Below, piece after piece: positions 16,577 through 25,748 of a stretch of 64,000 nucleotides of DNA; within the stretch, counting starts at the first letter, position 1, and each line of letters starts with the position of its first letter. The DNA lies in contig NZ_JAANAT010000005.1 of the NCBI RefSeq assembly GCF_011089895.1, positions 124,001 to 188,000 on the forward strand, written 5' to 3'. Below the pieces are notes generated by a model. The model saw only the letters and a list, made by a program, of their open reading frames with translations, was not told the origin of the DNA and did not search any database. Both the position numbers and the translations under genes were made by a program. This DNA comes from Mucilaginibacter inviolabilis (GTDB lineage Bacteria; Bacteroidota; Bacteroidia; Sphingobacteriales; Sphingobacteriaceae).

Positions 16577-17761
16577 CTATATTTTAAGCCGGATATTGAT
16601 CTTATCAAGCAATCCTGTAAGCCAAACCATTACAAATGCAAATATGATACACTTAATTAATCCGCCGGTTCCCTGATTCAGATATTCGGGATAGCCCAGG
16701 TTGCTCATTTCATATATGGGGTAAAACAAAAAAGGTACAATATAACAGGTAAATGTATTGGTACCGGCTGGTTCAATGATCTTGAACCAGTTGTATTTAT
16801 GTTTAAAATCAACCACGTAAATAAAAATTGCATACATCACCAAGCTAATACCTGTACAAATGAGCACCCATGAAGGGGTATCACGAGCCTTGGAGATACC
16901 ACCACTAAAGTATCGTACAATAAAGCCCATGTTAAACATAATGATAGCGATCATGAACAAGGCAGCCCATAACAGTTTAAGCTCATTATTAGCCTTAAGC
17001 CGCATATACAGCACAGATACAAACACACCAGACATGGTAAAGGCCTGCATGGCCCCATTGCCGGCTATCCATACATATTTCTGTAGTGGAGCCAGGAAGT
17101 TAAGGAAACCAAAGTGGAAATCGATATTAAAGAACATGAAGAATATCCATGCCGCTGCCTGGATCCATAAATACCCGCCCGAATAATAATATATCAGTGC
17201 ACAAAGCAGATATGCCCAGCCAATCAACCCCAAGATACCCCACCACGTAAAATGCAGCCAGGTATGGCCCGGATCGCTGGTTTTATAGAGGATAGACATG
17301 GCCAGGAGCAACGCAATACCGAAACCCTGTAATATGTACCGTTTAAGATTGGAGGTATCTTTACTGTAATCTAAAAATATAAAGAAAAAGCTAAACGTAA
17401 CCAGGCTTTCCCAAACGGGCTTGGGCAGCAGTGTTGTAACTTCATTATAAGTCTCCATATTGGCATGATAAAAGCCAATAAATACCAACGCGAACGAACG
17501 GGTTGCAATGCGCCACAGCAGTTTATAATCACCTTTTTTAAGTCTGTTTTGAAATGCAAAGGGTATAGATAAACCTACGATAAATAAAAACGCAGGAAAA
17601 ATAGTATCGGCTAAACCTAAAGCATCAACGTTTTCGCCAGCATGTTTGAGCCAATTTGGTGTATTTGGAATTCCGTCGAGGTCATTCACAAATATCATCA
17701 GGAACATTGTTACCGCACGGAAAGCGTCAATGGATCGGACTCGACTAAAAAAATCATTCAT
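16577..17761 (-). CDS. DUF5009 / NagX-like multipass membrane protein
   Basis: A 394-residue integral membrane protein of the COG4299/DUF5009 family, distantly related to heparan-alpha-glucosaminide N-acetyltransferase (HGSNAT) and called NagX in some sugar loci. The N-terminal RVRSIDAFRAVTMFLMIFVND, with the FPAFLFIVGLSIPFAF segment, is the family signature. About ten hydrophobic helices follow. It may acetylate sugars across the membrane, but activity is unproven for bacterial members. It sits ~80 bp downstream of pdxA on the same strand. Confidence 0.85.
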   Translation of the reverse strand: MNDFFSRVRSIDAFRAVTMFLMIFVNDLDGIPNTPNWLKHAGENVDALGLADTIFPAFLFIVGLSIPFAFQNRLKKGDYKLLWRIATRSFALVFIGFYHANMETYNEVTTLLPKPVWESLVTFSFFFIFLDYSKDTSNLKRYILQGFGIALLLAMSILYKTSDPGHTWLHFTWWGILGLIGWAYLLCALIYYYSGGYLWIQAAAWIFFMFFNIDFHFGFLNFLAPLQKYVWIAGNGAMQAFTMSGVFVSVLYMRLKANNELKLLWAALFMIAIIMFNMGFIVRYFSGGISKARDTPSWVLICTGISLVMYAIFIYVVDFKHKYNWFKIIEPAGTNTFTCYIVPFLFYPIYEMSNLGYPEYLNQGTGGLIKCIIFAFVMVWLTGLLDKINIRLKI

Positions 17762-17842
17762 TAAAGTGGTAAATGCGATAACTAAGCAAATGTTTTAATC
17801 TAACGTTAATTAAATTGAAACATTATTATTACAGAGCGGATT

Positions 17843-18898
17843 TTAGTCCCTGTCACGACTCAGTTTGGTAAATACCAGCGGATTTTCATTCAACTCCAAG
17901 GTTTCGCGGCGATGTTTTACAATATGTATAGCTGTAAACAGCGCCTCGCGGAATGATATTTCCGAAGCCTGGTTTTTACCCGCAATATCATAAGCGGTAC
18001 CATGATCGGGCGAAGTGCGTACAAAGTTTAAGCCTGCGGTAAAGTTAACTCCCGATTCAAAAGCTATTTGCTTAAAAGGAATAAGTCCCTGGTCGTGATA
18101 CATAGCCAGCACCGCATCAAATTGCAAATAAGTTCCATTGGCAAAAAAACCGTCGGCCGAGTATGGGCCAAATGCCAGTATATCATTATTACGGGCCTCT
18201 TCAATGGCCGGGATAATCACTTCTTTTTCTTCGCTGCCAATCAGTCCGTTATCGCTGGCATGTGGGTTAAGGCCCAGCACTGCTATTTTGGGTTTGCGTA
18301 TCCAGAAATCATTTTGCAGGCTATGGTTCATCAGCTTAAGCTTGGCCAGTATTTTTTCGCCGTTAATACTTTCAGATACCTTGCTGATAGGAATATGTCC
18401 GGTTACAACACCAACCCGCAGGGTATCGCTCACCAGGAACATCAGCGATTCAGCTGCGCCATCGCGCTGTTGTAAATATTCGGTATGACCCGGAAAATTA
18501 AACTGGTCGCTTTGTATGTTGTCTTTATTGATAGGCGCTGTGATCAGGGCATCAATATAACCTTCCTTCAGATCAAAAGTGGCGCGCTCCAAAGAGATAA
18601 AGGCGTATTTTCCACCGGCCTCGGTAACCTGGCCCATTTCAATTTTCACATCCTCTTCCCAGCAATTGATCATGTTGGGCTTTTTGGATTGCGATTGCGA
18701 CGGATCATTAATAACATGAAAATTAAGCTCATTAACCTGGGTTGCACGACGATGAAACGAAGCTACCTTAGTATGCCCGTAAACAATGGGGGTACAATAA
18801 TCATAAATGCGGGCGTCTGCCAGTGTTTTTATAATTATTTCTAATCCAATGCCATTTACATCACCTATGCTTATCCCTACTTTAATTTTATCGCTCAT
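17843..18898 (-). CDS. pdxA: 4-hydroxythreonine-4-phosphate dehydrogenase
   Basis: A 351-residue PdxA that oxidises 4-phosphohydroxy-L-threonine in DXP-dependent pyridoxal phosphate synthesis. VGISIGDVNGIGLEI starts the protein. TAPINKDNIQ, FPGHTEYLQQ, TGHIPISKVSE, LGLNPHASDNG and YHDQGLIPFK carry the metal-binding His residues and substrate contacts, and RTSPDHGTAYDIAG the last His. Length is normal. It is divergent from rsmA across ~220 bp, a pairing often seen in bacteria. Confidence 0.95.
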   Translation of the reverse strand: MSDKIKVGISIGDVNGIGLEIIIKTLADARIYDYCTPIVYGHTKVASFHRRATQVNELNFHVINDPSQSQSKKPNMINCWEEDVKIEMGQVTEAGGKYAFISLERATFDLKEGYIDALITAPINKDNIQSDQFNFPGHTEYLQQRDGAAESLMFLVSDTLRVGVVTGHIPISKVSESINGEKILAKLKLMNHSLQNDFWIRKPKIAVLGLNPHASDNGLIGSEEKEVIIPAIEEARNNDILAFGPYSADGFFANGTYLQFDAVLAMYHDQGLIPFKQIAFESGVNFTAGLNFVRTSPDHGTAYDIAGKNQASEISFREALFTAIHIVKHRRETLELNENPLVFTKLSRDRD

Positions 18899-19117
18899 GT
18901 TATTATGTATGATTACACTGATTACTACAGGATTTCACCGATTTTGAGGCAATTTCACTGACCATAATCTGTTTATATTTATGTTAAACCTGGCCTTAAA
19001 CTTTATGCTTTTGGCCTTGGGCTTTTGGCTTTTTTTACTGCAAATAAAAGATTTTAAGCTTATAGTTCCCGAATAAAGCACAAATATGCCTTAATTTGCT
19101 CAAATATTTGATTAATA

Positions 19118-19906
19118 ATGACGTTGGTAAGGGCAAAAAAACATTTAGGGCAACATTTTCTGACAGATAAAAATATCGCAGCTAAAATTGTGGACAGCCT
19201 GAAACCAGATGGCCGTTACCAACACGTACTGGAAGTTGGCCCGGGGATGGGTATCCTGTCCGACTTTTTATTGCAGAAGACCGAGTATGAAGTGTCTCTA
19301 ATCGATATTGATGAGGAATCATACCAGTTTCTACAAAAAAAATACCCTCAACTCGGCAACCGCCTCATTAATGCCGACTTTCTGGAGATGGATTTTAAAG
19401 GCGTATTCCAGGGTCCGCTGGCTATTATTGGCAATTTCCCCTATAATATATCCTCCCAGATATTATTTAAAGTGCTCGACAACCGCCAGCAGGTAGTGGA
19501 AGTAGTTGGCATGTTTCAGAAGGAAGTGGCCGAACGTTGTACTGCCAAGGCCGGTAGTAAGGAATATGGCATCCTGAGCGTGTTTTTGCAGGCCTATTAT
19601 AAGGTAGAATACCTGTTTACCGTAAAAGCGGGGGTGTTTAATCCGCCGCCCAAGGTACTTTCGGCAGTAATCAGGCTGACGCGGAATAGCGCAGAAGCAC
19701 TGGACTGCGACGAAAAACTATTCTGGCAAATTGTAAAAGCCGGTTTTAACCAACGCCGTAAAACCCTGCGTAATGCCATATCATCATTGATCAATAAAGA
19801 ACAGATGGCAGGCAATACCACCCTCGATCTGCGGGCCGAACGCCTCACCGTTGCCGATTTTGTAAAACTAACCAACGAAGTAGCTGCAGGTCGAAACCAT
19901 CAATAA
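19118..19906 (+). CDS. rsmA: 16S rRNA dimethyladenosine transferase
   Basis: A 262-residue RsmA/KsgA, which dimethylates the two adjacent adenosines in helix 45 of 16S rRNA using SAM. KKHLGQHFL, LEVGPGMGILSDFLL (SAM site), the acidic IDIDEE and the catalytic NFPYNISSQILFK motif are all present, followed by the KPGVFNPPPKV-like segment (KAGVFNPPPKVLSAV). It starts with ATG and is divergent from pdxA. Confidence 0.95.
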   Translation: MTLVRAKKHLGQHFLTDKNIAAKIVDSLKPDGRYQHVLEVGPGMGILSDFLLQKTEYEVSLIDIDEESYQFLQKKYPQLGNRLINADFLEMDFKGVFQGPLAIIGNFPYNISSQILFKVLDNRQQVVEVVGMFQKEVAERCTAKAGSKEYGILSVFLQAYYKVEYLFTVKAGVFNPPPKVLSAVIRLTRNSAEALDCDEKLFWQIVKAGFNQRRKTLRNAISSLINKEQMAGNTTLDLRAERLTVADFVKLTNEVAAGRNHQ

Positions 19907-20130
19907 AATCTACTCGAAAAAACTTTTTAAACCCCGGATTTTAACAAAATCCCGATCAAAAACGGGGGAAAATGAGCTCAAAAAAGCTCTAAAAAACTCG
20001 ATTTTAACACTTTTTAACAAATTCCAACATGGTTTTGATGTGCTTTTAAAACTTTAAAAAGTATTAAATAATTGACAACCATTTTATTACACACCAAACG
20101 GTCAGTTTTGGACCTCATTTTTTCTTAACT

Positions 20131-20174
20131 AAACAGGCCTGCTCCCTTTGATAAAGGAAGCAGGCCTGCTGTTT
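20131..20174. terminator. Terminator-like hairpin downstream of rsmA
   Basis: Arms CAGGCCTGCTCCCTTT and AAAGGAAGCAGGCCTG (one mismatch) enclose a 3-4 base loop. It lies ~225 bp after rsmA. The stretch 19907-20580 has no gene. It holds this hairpin, the AT-rich tract before it and the 153-bp palindrome. Confidence 0.55.
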
Positions 20175-20247
20175 ACATATAAAGATAAGTAATTTTTTTG
20201 ACTCCGGCACTGATTATGTATAACCGTATGGGAGATTGCTTTTAAAA

Positions 20248-20400
20248 TAGGAGGCACCTACGGAGCCCATGCTCCTTCTATATTTTATCTATAAACAGGT
20301 TACTCCTCTGGAGTTGTGTTTGTGTCATTTGCAAAACTCCGGAGGAGTAACCTGTTTATAGACAGAAAACATTTATTTATGGCTCCGTAGGTGCCTCCTA
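20248..20400. repeat. 153-bp nested palindrome
   Basis: The outer arms TAGGAGGCACCTACGGAGCC (20248-20267) and the exact complement (20381-20400) are 20 bp. Inner arms of 28 bp, starting TCTATAAACAGGTTACTCC (20288-20315, complement at 20335-20362), differ at one position and enclose a 19-bp loop. The whole can form a long cruciform or RNA hairpin with a bulged collar. It encodes nothing. Confidence 0.85.
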
Positions 20401-20580
20401 CAAACTATTTAAGGTAAAAGCAATTTTTCCGTAACCCTAAATTGAACTACCCACTTCAAGCAAATTAAATAATCATAATATCATAAAAAGTTAACAGGAT
20501 TACCAACACTTTTGCGCTGTTCTTTTTATCTGTTCGTGGATTCCCCTACTCCCGCAAAACCCTAATCGGTTCAATACCAT

Positions 20581-21887
20581 ATGAAAAAGCAATTCTCCAT
20601 AGCACTACTGGCCTTGTTTATGATAACAGGGCGACTGATGGCACAAACCGCCAAACACGTTATCTTTTTGACCATTGACGGGCTACGACCCGATTTTTAT
20701 CTCGACAGCGGGTGGCAAACGCCTAACCTGCGCGCGCTGATGAAAAACGGAGCTTATGCCAAAGGCGTAAACAGCGTATCCCTTCCATGACCTATCCTTC
20801 ACATACCACTATCGTTACGGGTGTGCAGCCTGTAAAACATGGCATATTTTATAACAATATATTTACCCCCGATGGTGCGCCACAACAGCCCTACTGGCAG
20901 GATAGCTCCATTCATGCCCCTACCATCTGGAAAGCTGCCAAAGAAAAGGGCATGACCGTTGCTTCGCTCTACTGGCCCGTATCGGCCAATGCCCCGGTTG
21001 ATTACAACATCCCGGACATAGGCGGCCTGGGCGATGGGGTTCGCGAGCAGTATTCGTTACCACAGGGTTTTTATGCCGAGGTAAAGAAAGAAGTGTTTGG
21101 TGGCGTTGACGTAATAGATGCGGGAAAGAATCAGAACATAGCTCAAATAGCCGCTTATGTAATCAAGAAAAGTAAGCCCGGGCTTATGACCATTCACGTA
21201 TTTTCTGTAGACGGTGCGCAACATACCGAAGGGCGTTACGGACCACATGTACGGGAAGCGGTAGCCGATGCTGATGCTGCCGTGGGTATTATTGTAGATG
21301 CCCTGAAAGCAGCAGGTATATGGGAAAGCACCGTATTGCTCATAGGTGGCGACCATGGGTTTTACGATGTAAAAAAGACGATCTCGCCCAATGTATGGCT
21401 CAAAGAAGCCGGCTTGATCACCGATCTGAAAACCGGCGACTGGAAAGCCCAATTCAATGCCTCCGGCGGATCTGCTTACCTGTACCTGAAGGATCCTGCT
21501 GATAAAGCTACCGCCGATAAAGTAAAAGCATTACTGGACGCACAACCCGATAACGTTAAACAATATTATCGTATTATCAGCAAAGAACAATTAACCAAAG
21601 GCGGTTATAACCCCAATGTTGCCTTCGCGCTTACCGGCGAGCATGACGCTGCATTTGGCAATGCCAGTACGGGCAATGCTGTAAAACCCGGTAAAGGCGG
21701 CACACACGGGTATTTCCCCGACACCAAAAATATCCTTACCGGTCTCATCGCCCATGGCCCCGGCATCCGGAAAGGCGCTGTGATCGAAGAAATGAATCTG
21801 CGCGATATGACACCCATTATGGTAAAACTGCTGGGTATTCCGTTTTCAAAAGTGGATGGAAAAATACCGGAGGGGTTATTGGAATAG
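20581..21887 (+). pseudogene. Nucleotide pyrophosphatase/phosphodiesterase-like gene, frameshifted
   Basis: An alkaline-phosphatase-superfamily protein (NPP / type I phosphodiesterase) in two overlapping frames, 20581-20790 and ~20779-21887. The first part has a signal peptide ending LMAQ and the metal-site strand FLTIDGLRPDF. The second starts inside the catalytic motif (MTYPSHTTIVTG, Thr nucleophile) and contains SVDGAQHTEGRYGPH, LIGGDHGF and GGTHGYFPD, which supply the two-zinc ligands. Adding one base near 20779-20780 restores V-(F/Y)-P-S-M-T-Y-P-S-H, the family motif, so one base has been lost. The junction is not a classic -1 slippery heptamer. Intact sequence on both sides suggests a recent lesion or a sequencing error. 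Confidence 0.85.
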
Positions 21888-21920
21888 TTGACTATTATTC
21901 GGACGGCTTTACATATTCTT

Positions 21921-21998
21921 TGTCATCCTGAGGAACGAAGGATCTATTCTACAATTGAAAAGTTCAACAATAGATGCTTCACTGCATTCAGCATGACA
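21921..21998. repeat. REP-like repeat (CATCCTGAGGAACGAAGGATCT family)
   Basis: TGTCATCCTGAGGAACGAAG at the left and an inverted, diverged ...CATTCAGCATGACA at the right frame ~40 bp. Related copies lie at 26181, 30239, 35062 and 57412, with half-copies near 52783 and 59106. Confidence 0.7.
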
Positions 21999-22159
21999 AA
22001 TCTTATGCTTCTTTTGCCCTCGTGAGCTTTCAGCTCGTGGTACACATGGCTTCAGCTGACGTAAGCTGGAAGCTTACCATATGCAGCCCACGAGATACGC
22101 TATCGCTAATCTCGCGGGAGCAAATAAGAATATCGTTCCCCCTTCAGGGGGTTAGGGGG

Positions 22160-22729
22160 CTAATCTATCGGTATCACCACCGGCGCATCCTGCATTTTCT
22201 TCACCATTTCGGCCATGCGTTTAATGAACAGATAATTGGCCGTGCCACCAATTACGGCGCCCACCACGGGTACCATTCTTTCGGCAGTACGGGTGCCCAG
22301 TACCATCAGGAATTTTTCGGCAATGCCCTCCATCATGGTTTTGGATATGGCTACGCCAGCCTCCACACTTAACGAAGTGGCAACCAGACCCATGAAATCA
22401 TTAAATTCAATTTGGTAACTGCCCTTATTATAATACATAATGGCCATAGTTACCCTAAATTGCTGGGTAATGAGGTTGGCAAAATCAATAGGCAAACCGG
22501 CTATAAGCGTGATCATACCGCCACTGCCTGCAACAGCACCCGAGCCCGCTGCCATCATCGCGCATTGGTTTATAAACTTATCCAACCCCATCGTATCAAC
22601 CCCTTTTTTTATCTTGAGCTGATCTATATGAGTAAATATTTGTTTAAAGCCGCTATCGGCCAGCTTTTCGGCCTGGTGTTTGATGTCGGCGCCCAGCTTT
22701 TTTATTTTGATTAATTTCATCTTTGTCAT
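22160..22729 (-). CDS. EcsC family protein
   Basis: A 189-residue EcsC-like protein. The family is named after the third gene of the Bacillus ecs ABC-transporter locus, and its biochemical role is unknown. Visible are the glycine-rich amphipathic segments AGSGAVAGSGGMITLIAGLP, the IDFANLITQQFRVTMAI helix and the C-terminal VPVVGAVIGGTANYLF, all typical. No signal peptide is present; the hydrophobic helices suggest peripheral membrane association. No ecsA or ecsB homologue is adjacent. Confidence 0.8.
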   Translation of the reverse strand: MTKMKLIKIKKLGADIKHQAEKLADSGFKQIFTHIDQLKIKKGVDTMGLDKFINQCAMMAAGSGAVAGSGGMITLIAGLPIDFANLITQQFRVTMAIMYYNKGSYQIEFNDFMGLVATSLSVEAGVAISKTMMEGIAEKFLMVLGTRTAERMVPVVGAVIGGTANYLFIKRMAEMVKKMQDAPVVIPID

Positions 22730-22846
22730 TAATTTTAAGTTGTGAGTATTAAGTTATAACCAAAAACTCCATACTTAATACTCAGTACTCCAGACTTATA
22801 AAGCTATTCCCGTGCCAGTTTTTGAAACCGCTCAAAATGGCAGTTT

Positions 22847-23557
22847 TTACTTCGACGCCACAACCTCGCCTTTATCATTCAGGCTTTCTATAACAGGTTG
22901 ATTTTGTTGATTGATATAAATTTTAAGACGGGGTCTGCCTTTATCATCCCGTAAAAACAGGCCTACTTCGCCTTTGGTGGTTTTGCCTACAAAAAGCCGT
23001 TCGGCGGTTATAACGCCCGGTTGTTGTAGTTTTTTGACGCCGGCATTGTACGCAGCGGTATCATTCAGTTTCTTTAATGAATCTACATAGGTCATCACTT
23101 TCGCCGAAGGAAAATTATCGTACTTATCCCACAGTTTAAAACCATAGCTCCGTTGCAGATTTTTACCTTGATTATATTGATTGTATTGTAATTGCATGAT
23201 CTGATCGTTCAGATATTGATCGATAGAATAAACCATTCCAGCGCCATTTTTATTGCCATCATAAACCAGTCCGCCGCATTCGTCTCCATCGTCATTAAAA
23301 AATATCATGCCTGCGGGGCGGTCGCGTTTAGGCAGCTCTTTACCGCCGAGGGTGCCCGGGTGCTGGCGCTCGTGATTACTGATAGCCATGCGGATCTGAC
23401 CATTGGCATCAACAATATCCAGGCGTTCGGCGGTAATGTGTTTAAAATGTTCGTTGATGTTATTGTTCTGCCTGAATGCTGTTACTATTAATACCAGCAA
23501 GGTTAACATACCTGAGTATATTTTTAATGCTTTAACCTGTTTTTGTAAGTTTTCCAT
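22847..23557 (-). CDS. Membrane-anchored protein of unknown function, 236 aa
   Basis: One N-terminal transmembrane helix (residues ~10-28, LKIYSGMLTLLVLIVTAF) is followed by a ~205-residue soluble domain, probably periplasmic or cytoplasmic-facing. The domain opens with an ITAERLDIVDANGQIRMAIS segment, and a similar phrase (ITAERLFVGKTTKGEVGLFL) recurs near residue 185. It thus seems to hold two copies of a small beta motif flanking an Asn/Gln/Tyr-rich middle. I do not recognise a named domain. Confidence 0.7.
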   Translation of the reverse strand: MENLQKQVKALKIYSGMLTLLVLIVTAFRQNNNINEHFKHITAERLDIVDANGQIRMAISNHERQHPGTLGGKELPKRDRPAGMIFFNDDGDECGGLVYDGNKNGAGMVYSIDQYLNDQIMQLQYNQYNQGKNLQRSYGFKLWDKYDNFPSAKVMTYVDSLKKLNDTAAYNAGVKKLQQPGVITAERLFVGKTTKGEVGLFLRDDKGRPRLKIYINQQNQPVIESLNDKGEVVASK

Positions 23558-23623
23558 AAAATATTGATTGGTTGCTAAACAAATATATTTAAAATGGTCG
23601 GTGAAAAAGATTCATCTGGTTTA

Positions 23624-23651
23624 CTTGCGCTCGTTTGTAAACGAACTCAAG
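23624..23651. repeat. Imperfect palindrome, TTGCGCTCGTT type
   Basis: CTTGCGCTCGTT and AACGAACTCAAG are near-complementary (two mismatches) around a TGTA centre. It is related to the perfect palindrome at 60405-60425. Confidence 0.4.
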
Positions 23652-23748
23652 ATTGAATGATGCATAGCCGACTCACCCGGTCTACGCTCCGCTGGACCAC
23701 CCTCTCTTCGCCTGCGGCGGAAAGAGGGTAAAGAAAAAAGAAAGAGAA

Positions 23749-23777
23749 CCCCTCTCTACGCTTCGCGTAGAGAGGGG
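23749..23777. repeat. Short perfect hairpin in a gene-free stretch
   Basis: Arms of 13 bp (CCCCTCTCTACGC and complement) with loop TTC lie in the 23558-23914 gap. They sit within a tract of CCTCTCTTCGCC / GGCGGAAAGAGGG-type sequence that looks like decayed REP DNA. Nothing else is seen in this gap. Confidence 0.6.
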
Positions 23778-23914
23778 TGACGAGCGAAGCGATGTCGGGG
23801 TGAGTCATTACCGGCGTTCAAAATACAGCATGCTACATCTGCCTTGCAATTCTATTCAAACTGTAAAAATCTGTCACACAATAAATAGCTGATGGCGAAT
23901 AATTGGAGGTTTTG

Positions 23915-23922
23915 TAGATTTG
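23915..23922 (+). promoter_or_regulatory. -7 promoter box of the 2-hydroxyacid dehydrogenase gene
   Basis: TAGATTTG matches TAnnTTTG. It overlaps a TTG codon at 23920 that opens the longest frame, which argues that this TTG is not the translation start. Confidence 0.45.
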
Positions 23923-23943
23923 CCCTTTCATAATATTTCGAAA

Positions 23944-24870
23944 TTGAAAAATAACATTCTTATAGTTGACGATGTGCATCCCATATTTATGGAGATGGCC
24001 ACCGCCAAAGGTTATCAATGCGATTACCAACCCCTGATCAAAGCTGATGAAGCTTTGCAGATCATAGGCGATTACGCCGGACTGGTGATCCGTTCCAAAT
24101 TCAGGGTTGATAAACAGGTGATAGATGCCGGAACCAACCTGCGTTTTGTGGCTCGCGCCGGTGCTGGTATGGATAATATCGACGAAGCTTATGCGAGCGA
24201 AAAGGGCATCAGCCTGATCAACGCGCCCGAAGGTAATTCAGACGCGGTGGGCGAACATGCCATTGGTTTGCTGTTATCTTTAATGAATAATTTAAATAAA
24301 GGCGATGCCGAAATACGCGGCGGCAGCTGGCAGCGCGAAGCCAATCGTGGCTTTGAGCTTAAAGGTAAAACCGTAGGAATTATTGGTTACGGACATATGG
24401 GGCATAGCTTTGCCCGTAAGCTTTCGGGTTTCCAGGTAGAGGTAATTGCTTACGATAAATATAAAACCGGCTTTAGCGATCGTTATGCCCGGGAGGTAAG
24501 CATGGAGGATATTGTGAAACATAGCGATGTACTGAGTCTGCACATCCCGCTTACACCCGAAACAAATGGATTGGTGGATGACGAATATCTTTTCCACTTT
24601 AAAAAGCCTATATTTTTCATCAATACTTCGCGTGGCAAAACAGCTAAAGTAAGCGCAGTGCTGAACGCTATTAAGCAGGGTAAAATACTGGGTGCGGGTT
24701 TGGATGTATTGGAGGTAGAAAAATTCCCGGCCCTGGCCGAGCAGGTATGGTTTGATGAACTGCGCCAAAGCGGCAGGGTGTTGCTGAGCCCCCACGTTGC
24801 CGGCTGGACATTTGACTCCTACCGCAAAATAAGCGAAGTAATGGCCGAGAAACTGGAGGCGATTGGATAA
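23944..24870 (+). CDS. D-isomer-specific 2-hydroxyacid dehydrogenase
   Basis: An NAD-dependent D-2-hydroxyacid dehydrogenase of the SerA/glyoxylate reductase group, 308 residues from a TTG start that gives KNNILIVDDVHPIF. The frame extends upstream to another TTG at 23920, but a -7 box overlaps that codon. The Rossmann motif is GIIGYGHMGHSFA. Catalytic residues are Arg in NTSRGK near 229, Glu in LDVLEVE near 256 and His in SPHVAGW near 283. No C-terminal ACT domain is present, so it is the short form. Phosphoglycerate dehydrogenase, D-lactate dehydrogenase and glyoxylate reductase remain possible. Confidence 0.88.
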   Translation: MKNNILIVDDVHPIFMEMATAKGYQCDYQPLIKADEALQIIGDYAGLVIRSKFRVDKQVIDAGTNLRFVARAGAGMDNIDEAYASEKGISLINAPEGNSDAVGEHAIGLLLSLMNNLNKGDAEIRGGSWQREANRGFELKGKTVGIIGYGHMGHSFARKLSGFQVEVIAYDKYKTGFSDRYAREVSMEDIVKHSDVLSLHIPLTPETNGLVDDEYLFHFKKPIFFINTSRGKTAKVSAVLNAIKQGKILGAGLDVLEVEKFPALAEQVWFDELRQSGRVLLSPHVAGWTFDSYRKISEVMAEKLEAIG

Positions 24871-24958
24871 TGTGCAGATATGCAAATGAGCGGATATGCA
24901 GATGCAAAGAGGGTTATCAATCATTTGCACATCTGCATATTTACACATCCGCACATCA
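24870..24958. repeat. TGCAGATATGCAAATG-type repeat tract
   Basis: ATGTGCAGATATGCAAATGA at the left and ATTTGCACATCTGCATATTT at the right form an imperfect hairpin after the dehydrogenase gene. Same family as the accB-accC gap. Confidence 0.55.
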
Positions 24959-25010
24959 AATAAATTTGGATATTAAAATTTAAATAACTTATCTTCGTTA
25001 AATACAAAAG

Positions 25011-25049
25011 CAAGACTATGTAGGCTCGGGCCCATGTAGTCTTGTTTGT
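25011..25049 (+). terminator. Terminator-like hairpin upstream of greA
   Basis: Arms CAAGACTA and TAGTCTTG around an 18-base GC-rich loop are followed by TTTGTTTTT. It may end the dehydrogenase transcript or act as an attenuator in the greA leader. Confidence 0.55.
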
Positions 25050-25136
25050 TTTTAGAGTCATTGCGTCCCTCTTAAAAAAAGGGGGGCGGTTTTTTTTGGG
25101 ATGACCAACTAAGTGAACATTAAATAATTTATTGTT

Positions 25137-25610
25137 ATGGCAGAGGTATCATACTTTACCAAAGATGGTTTAGAGAAATTAAAAGAAGAATTACAAAAAT
25201 TAAAAACAACCGGACGTGCGGATATATCAAGAGCTATAGCCGAGGCCCGGGATAAAGGTGACCTTTCTGAAAACGCGGAATACGATGCCGCAAAAGAAGC
25301 ACAAGGCTTGCACGAGGCTAAAATTGCGCAAATGCAGGAAACCCTGGCTAATGCACGCCTGCTTGATGAGTCGAAACTGGATGTATCCAAGGTGTTGGCA
25401 TTATCTGTGGTAAAGATCAAAAATCTTAAAAACGGCGCTACTATGAGCTACCAGCTGGTATCAGAAAGCGAAGCCGATATGAAAGCCGGTAAAATATCGG
25501 TAACATCTCCAATTGCAAAAGGCTTGCTGGGCAAAAAAGTTGGCGAAACCGCCGAGATCACTGTACCGGCCGGTAAAATTGAATTTGAAATACTGGAAAT
25601 CAGCAGATAG
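25137..25610 (+). CDS. greA: Transcription elongation factor GreA
   Basis: A 157-residue GreA that rescues backtracked RNA polymerase by stimulating transcript cleavage. The N-terminal coiled coil carries SYFTKDGLEKLKEEL and the conserved acidic tip DLSENAEYDAAKEAQG. The C-terminal FKBP-like domain has SPIAKGLLGKKVGE. Length is normal. The HIT-family gene follows 138 bp downstream. Confidence 0.96.
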   Translation: MAEVSYFTKDGLEKLKEELQKLKTTGRADISRAIAEARDKGDLSENAEYDAAKEAQGLHEAKIAQMQETLANARLLDESKLDVSKVLALSVVKIKNLKNGATMSYQLVSESEADMKAGKISVTSPIAKGLLGKKVGETAEITVPAGKIEFEILEISR

Positions 25611-25618
25611 GCTTATTG

Positions 25619-25722
25619 GTTGATTGAGTTATATTAGGTTGGTTCAGTTTCAGGAAACAGCAATGTTTGCATAAACACAACGAAAAATCAAAATTCGGGC
25701 AACTTAATCAAACTCAATCAAC
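25619..25722. repeat. Inverted repeat between greA and the HIT gene
   Basis: GTTGATTGAGTT and its exact complement AACTCAATCAAC lie 80 bp apart and could close a large hairpin. GTTGATT motifs also occur near 8.08 kb. Confidence 0.4.
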
Positions 25723-25748
25723 TATTCACACAATCAACTAAAAACATC

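Noticed and set aside
20770..20800. Programmed -1 frameshift in the NPP-like gene
   Set aside because: The junction lacks an X-XXY-YYZ slippery heptamer in the right phase and no nearby stem-loop or pseudoknot is evident; a lost base is simpler.
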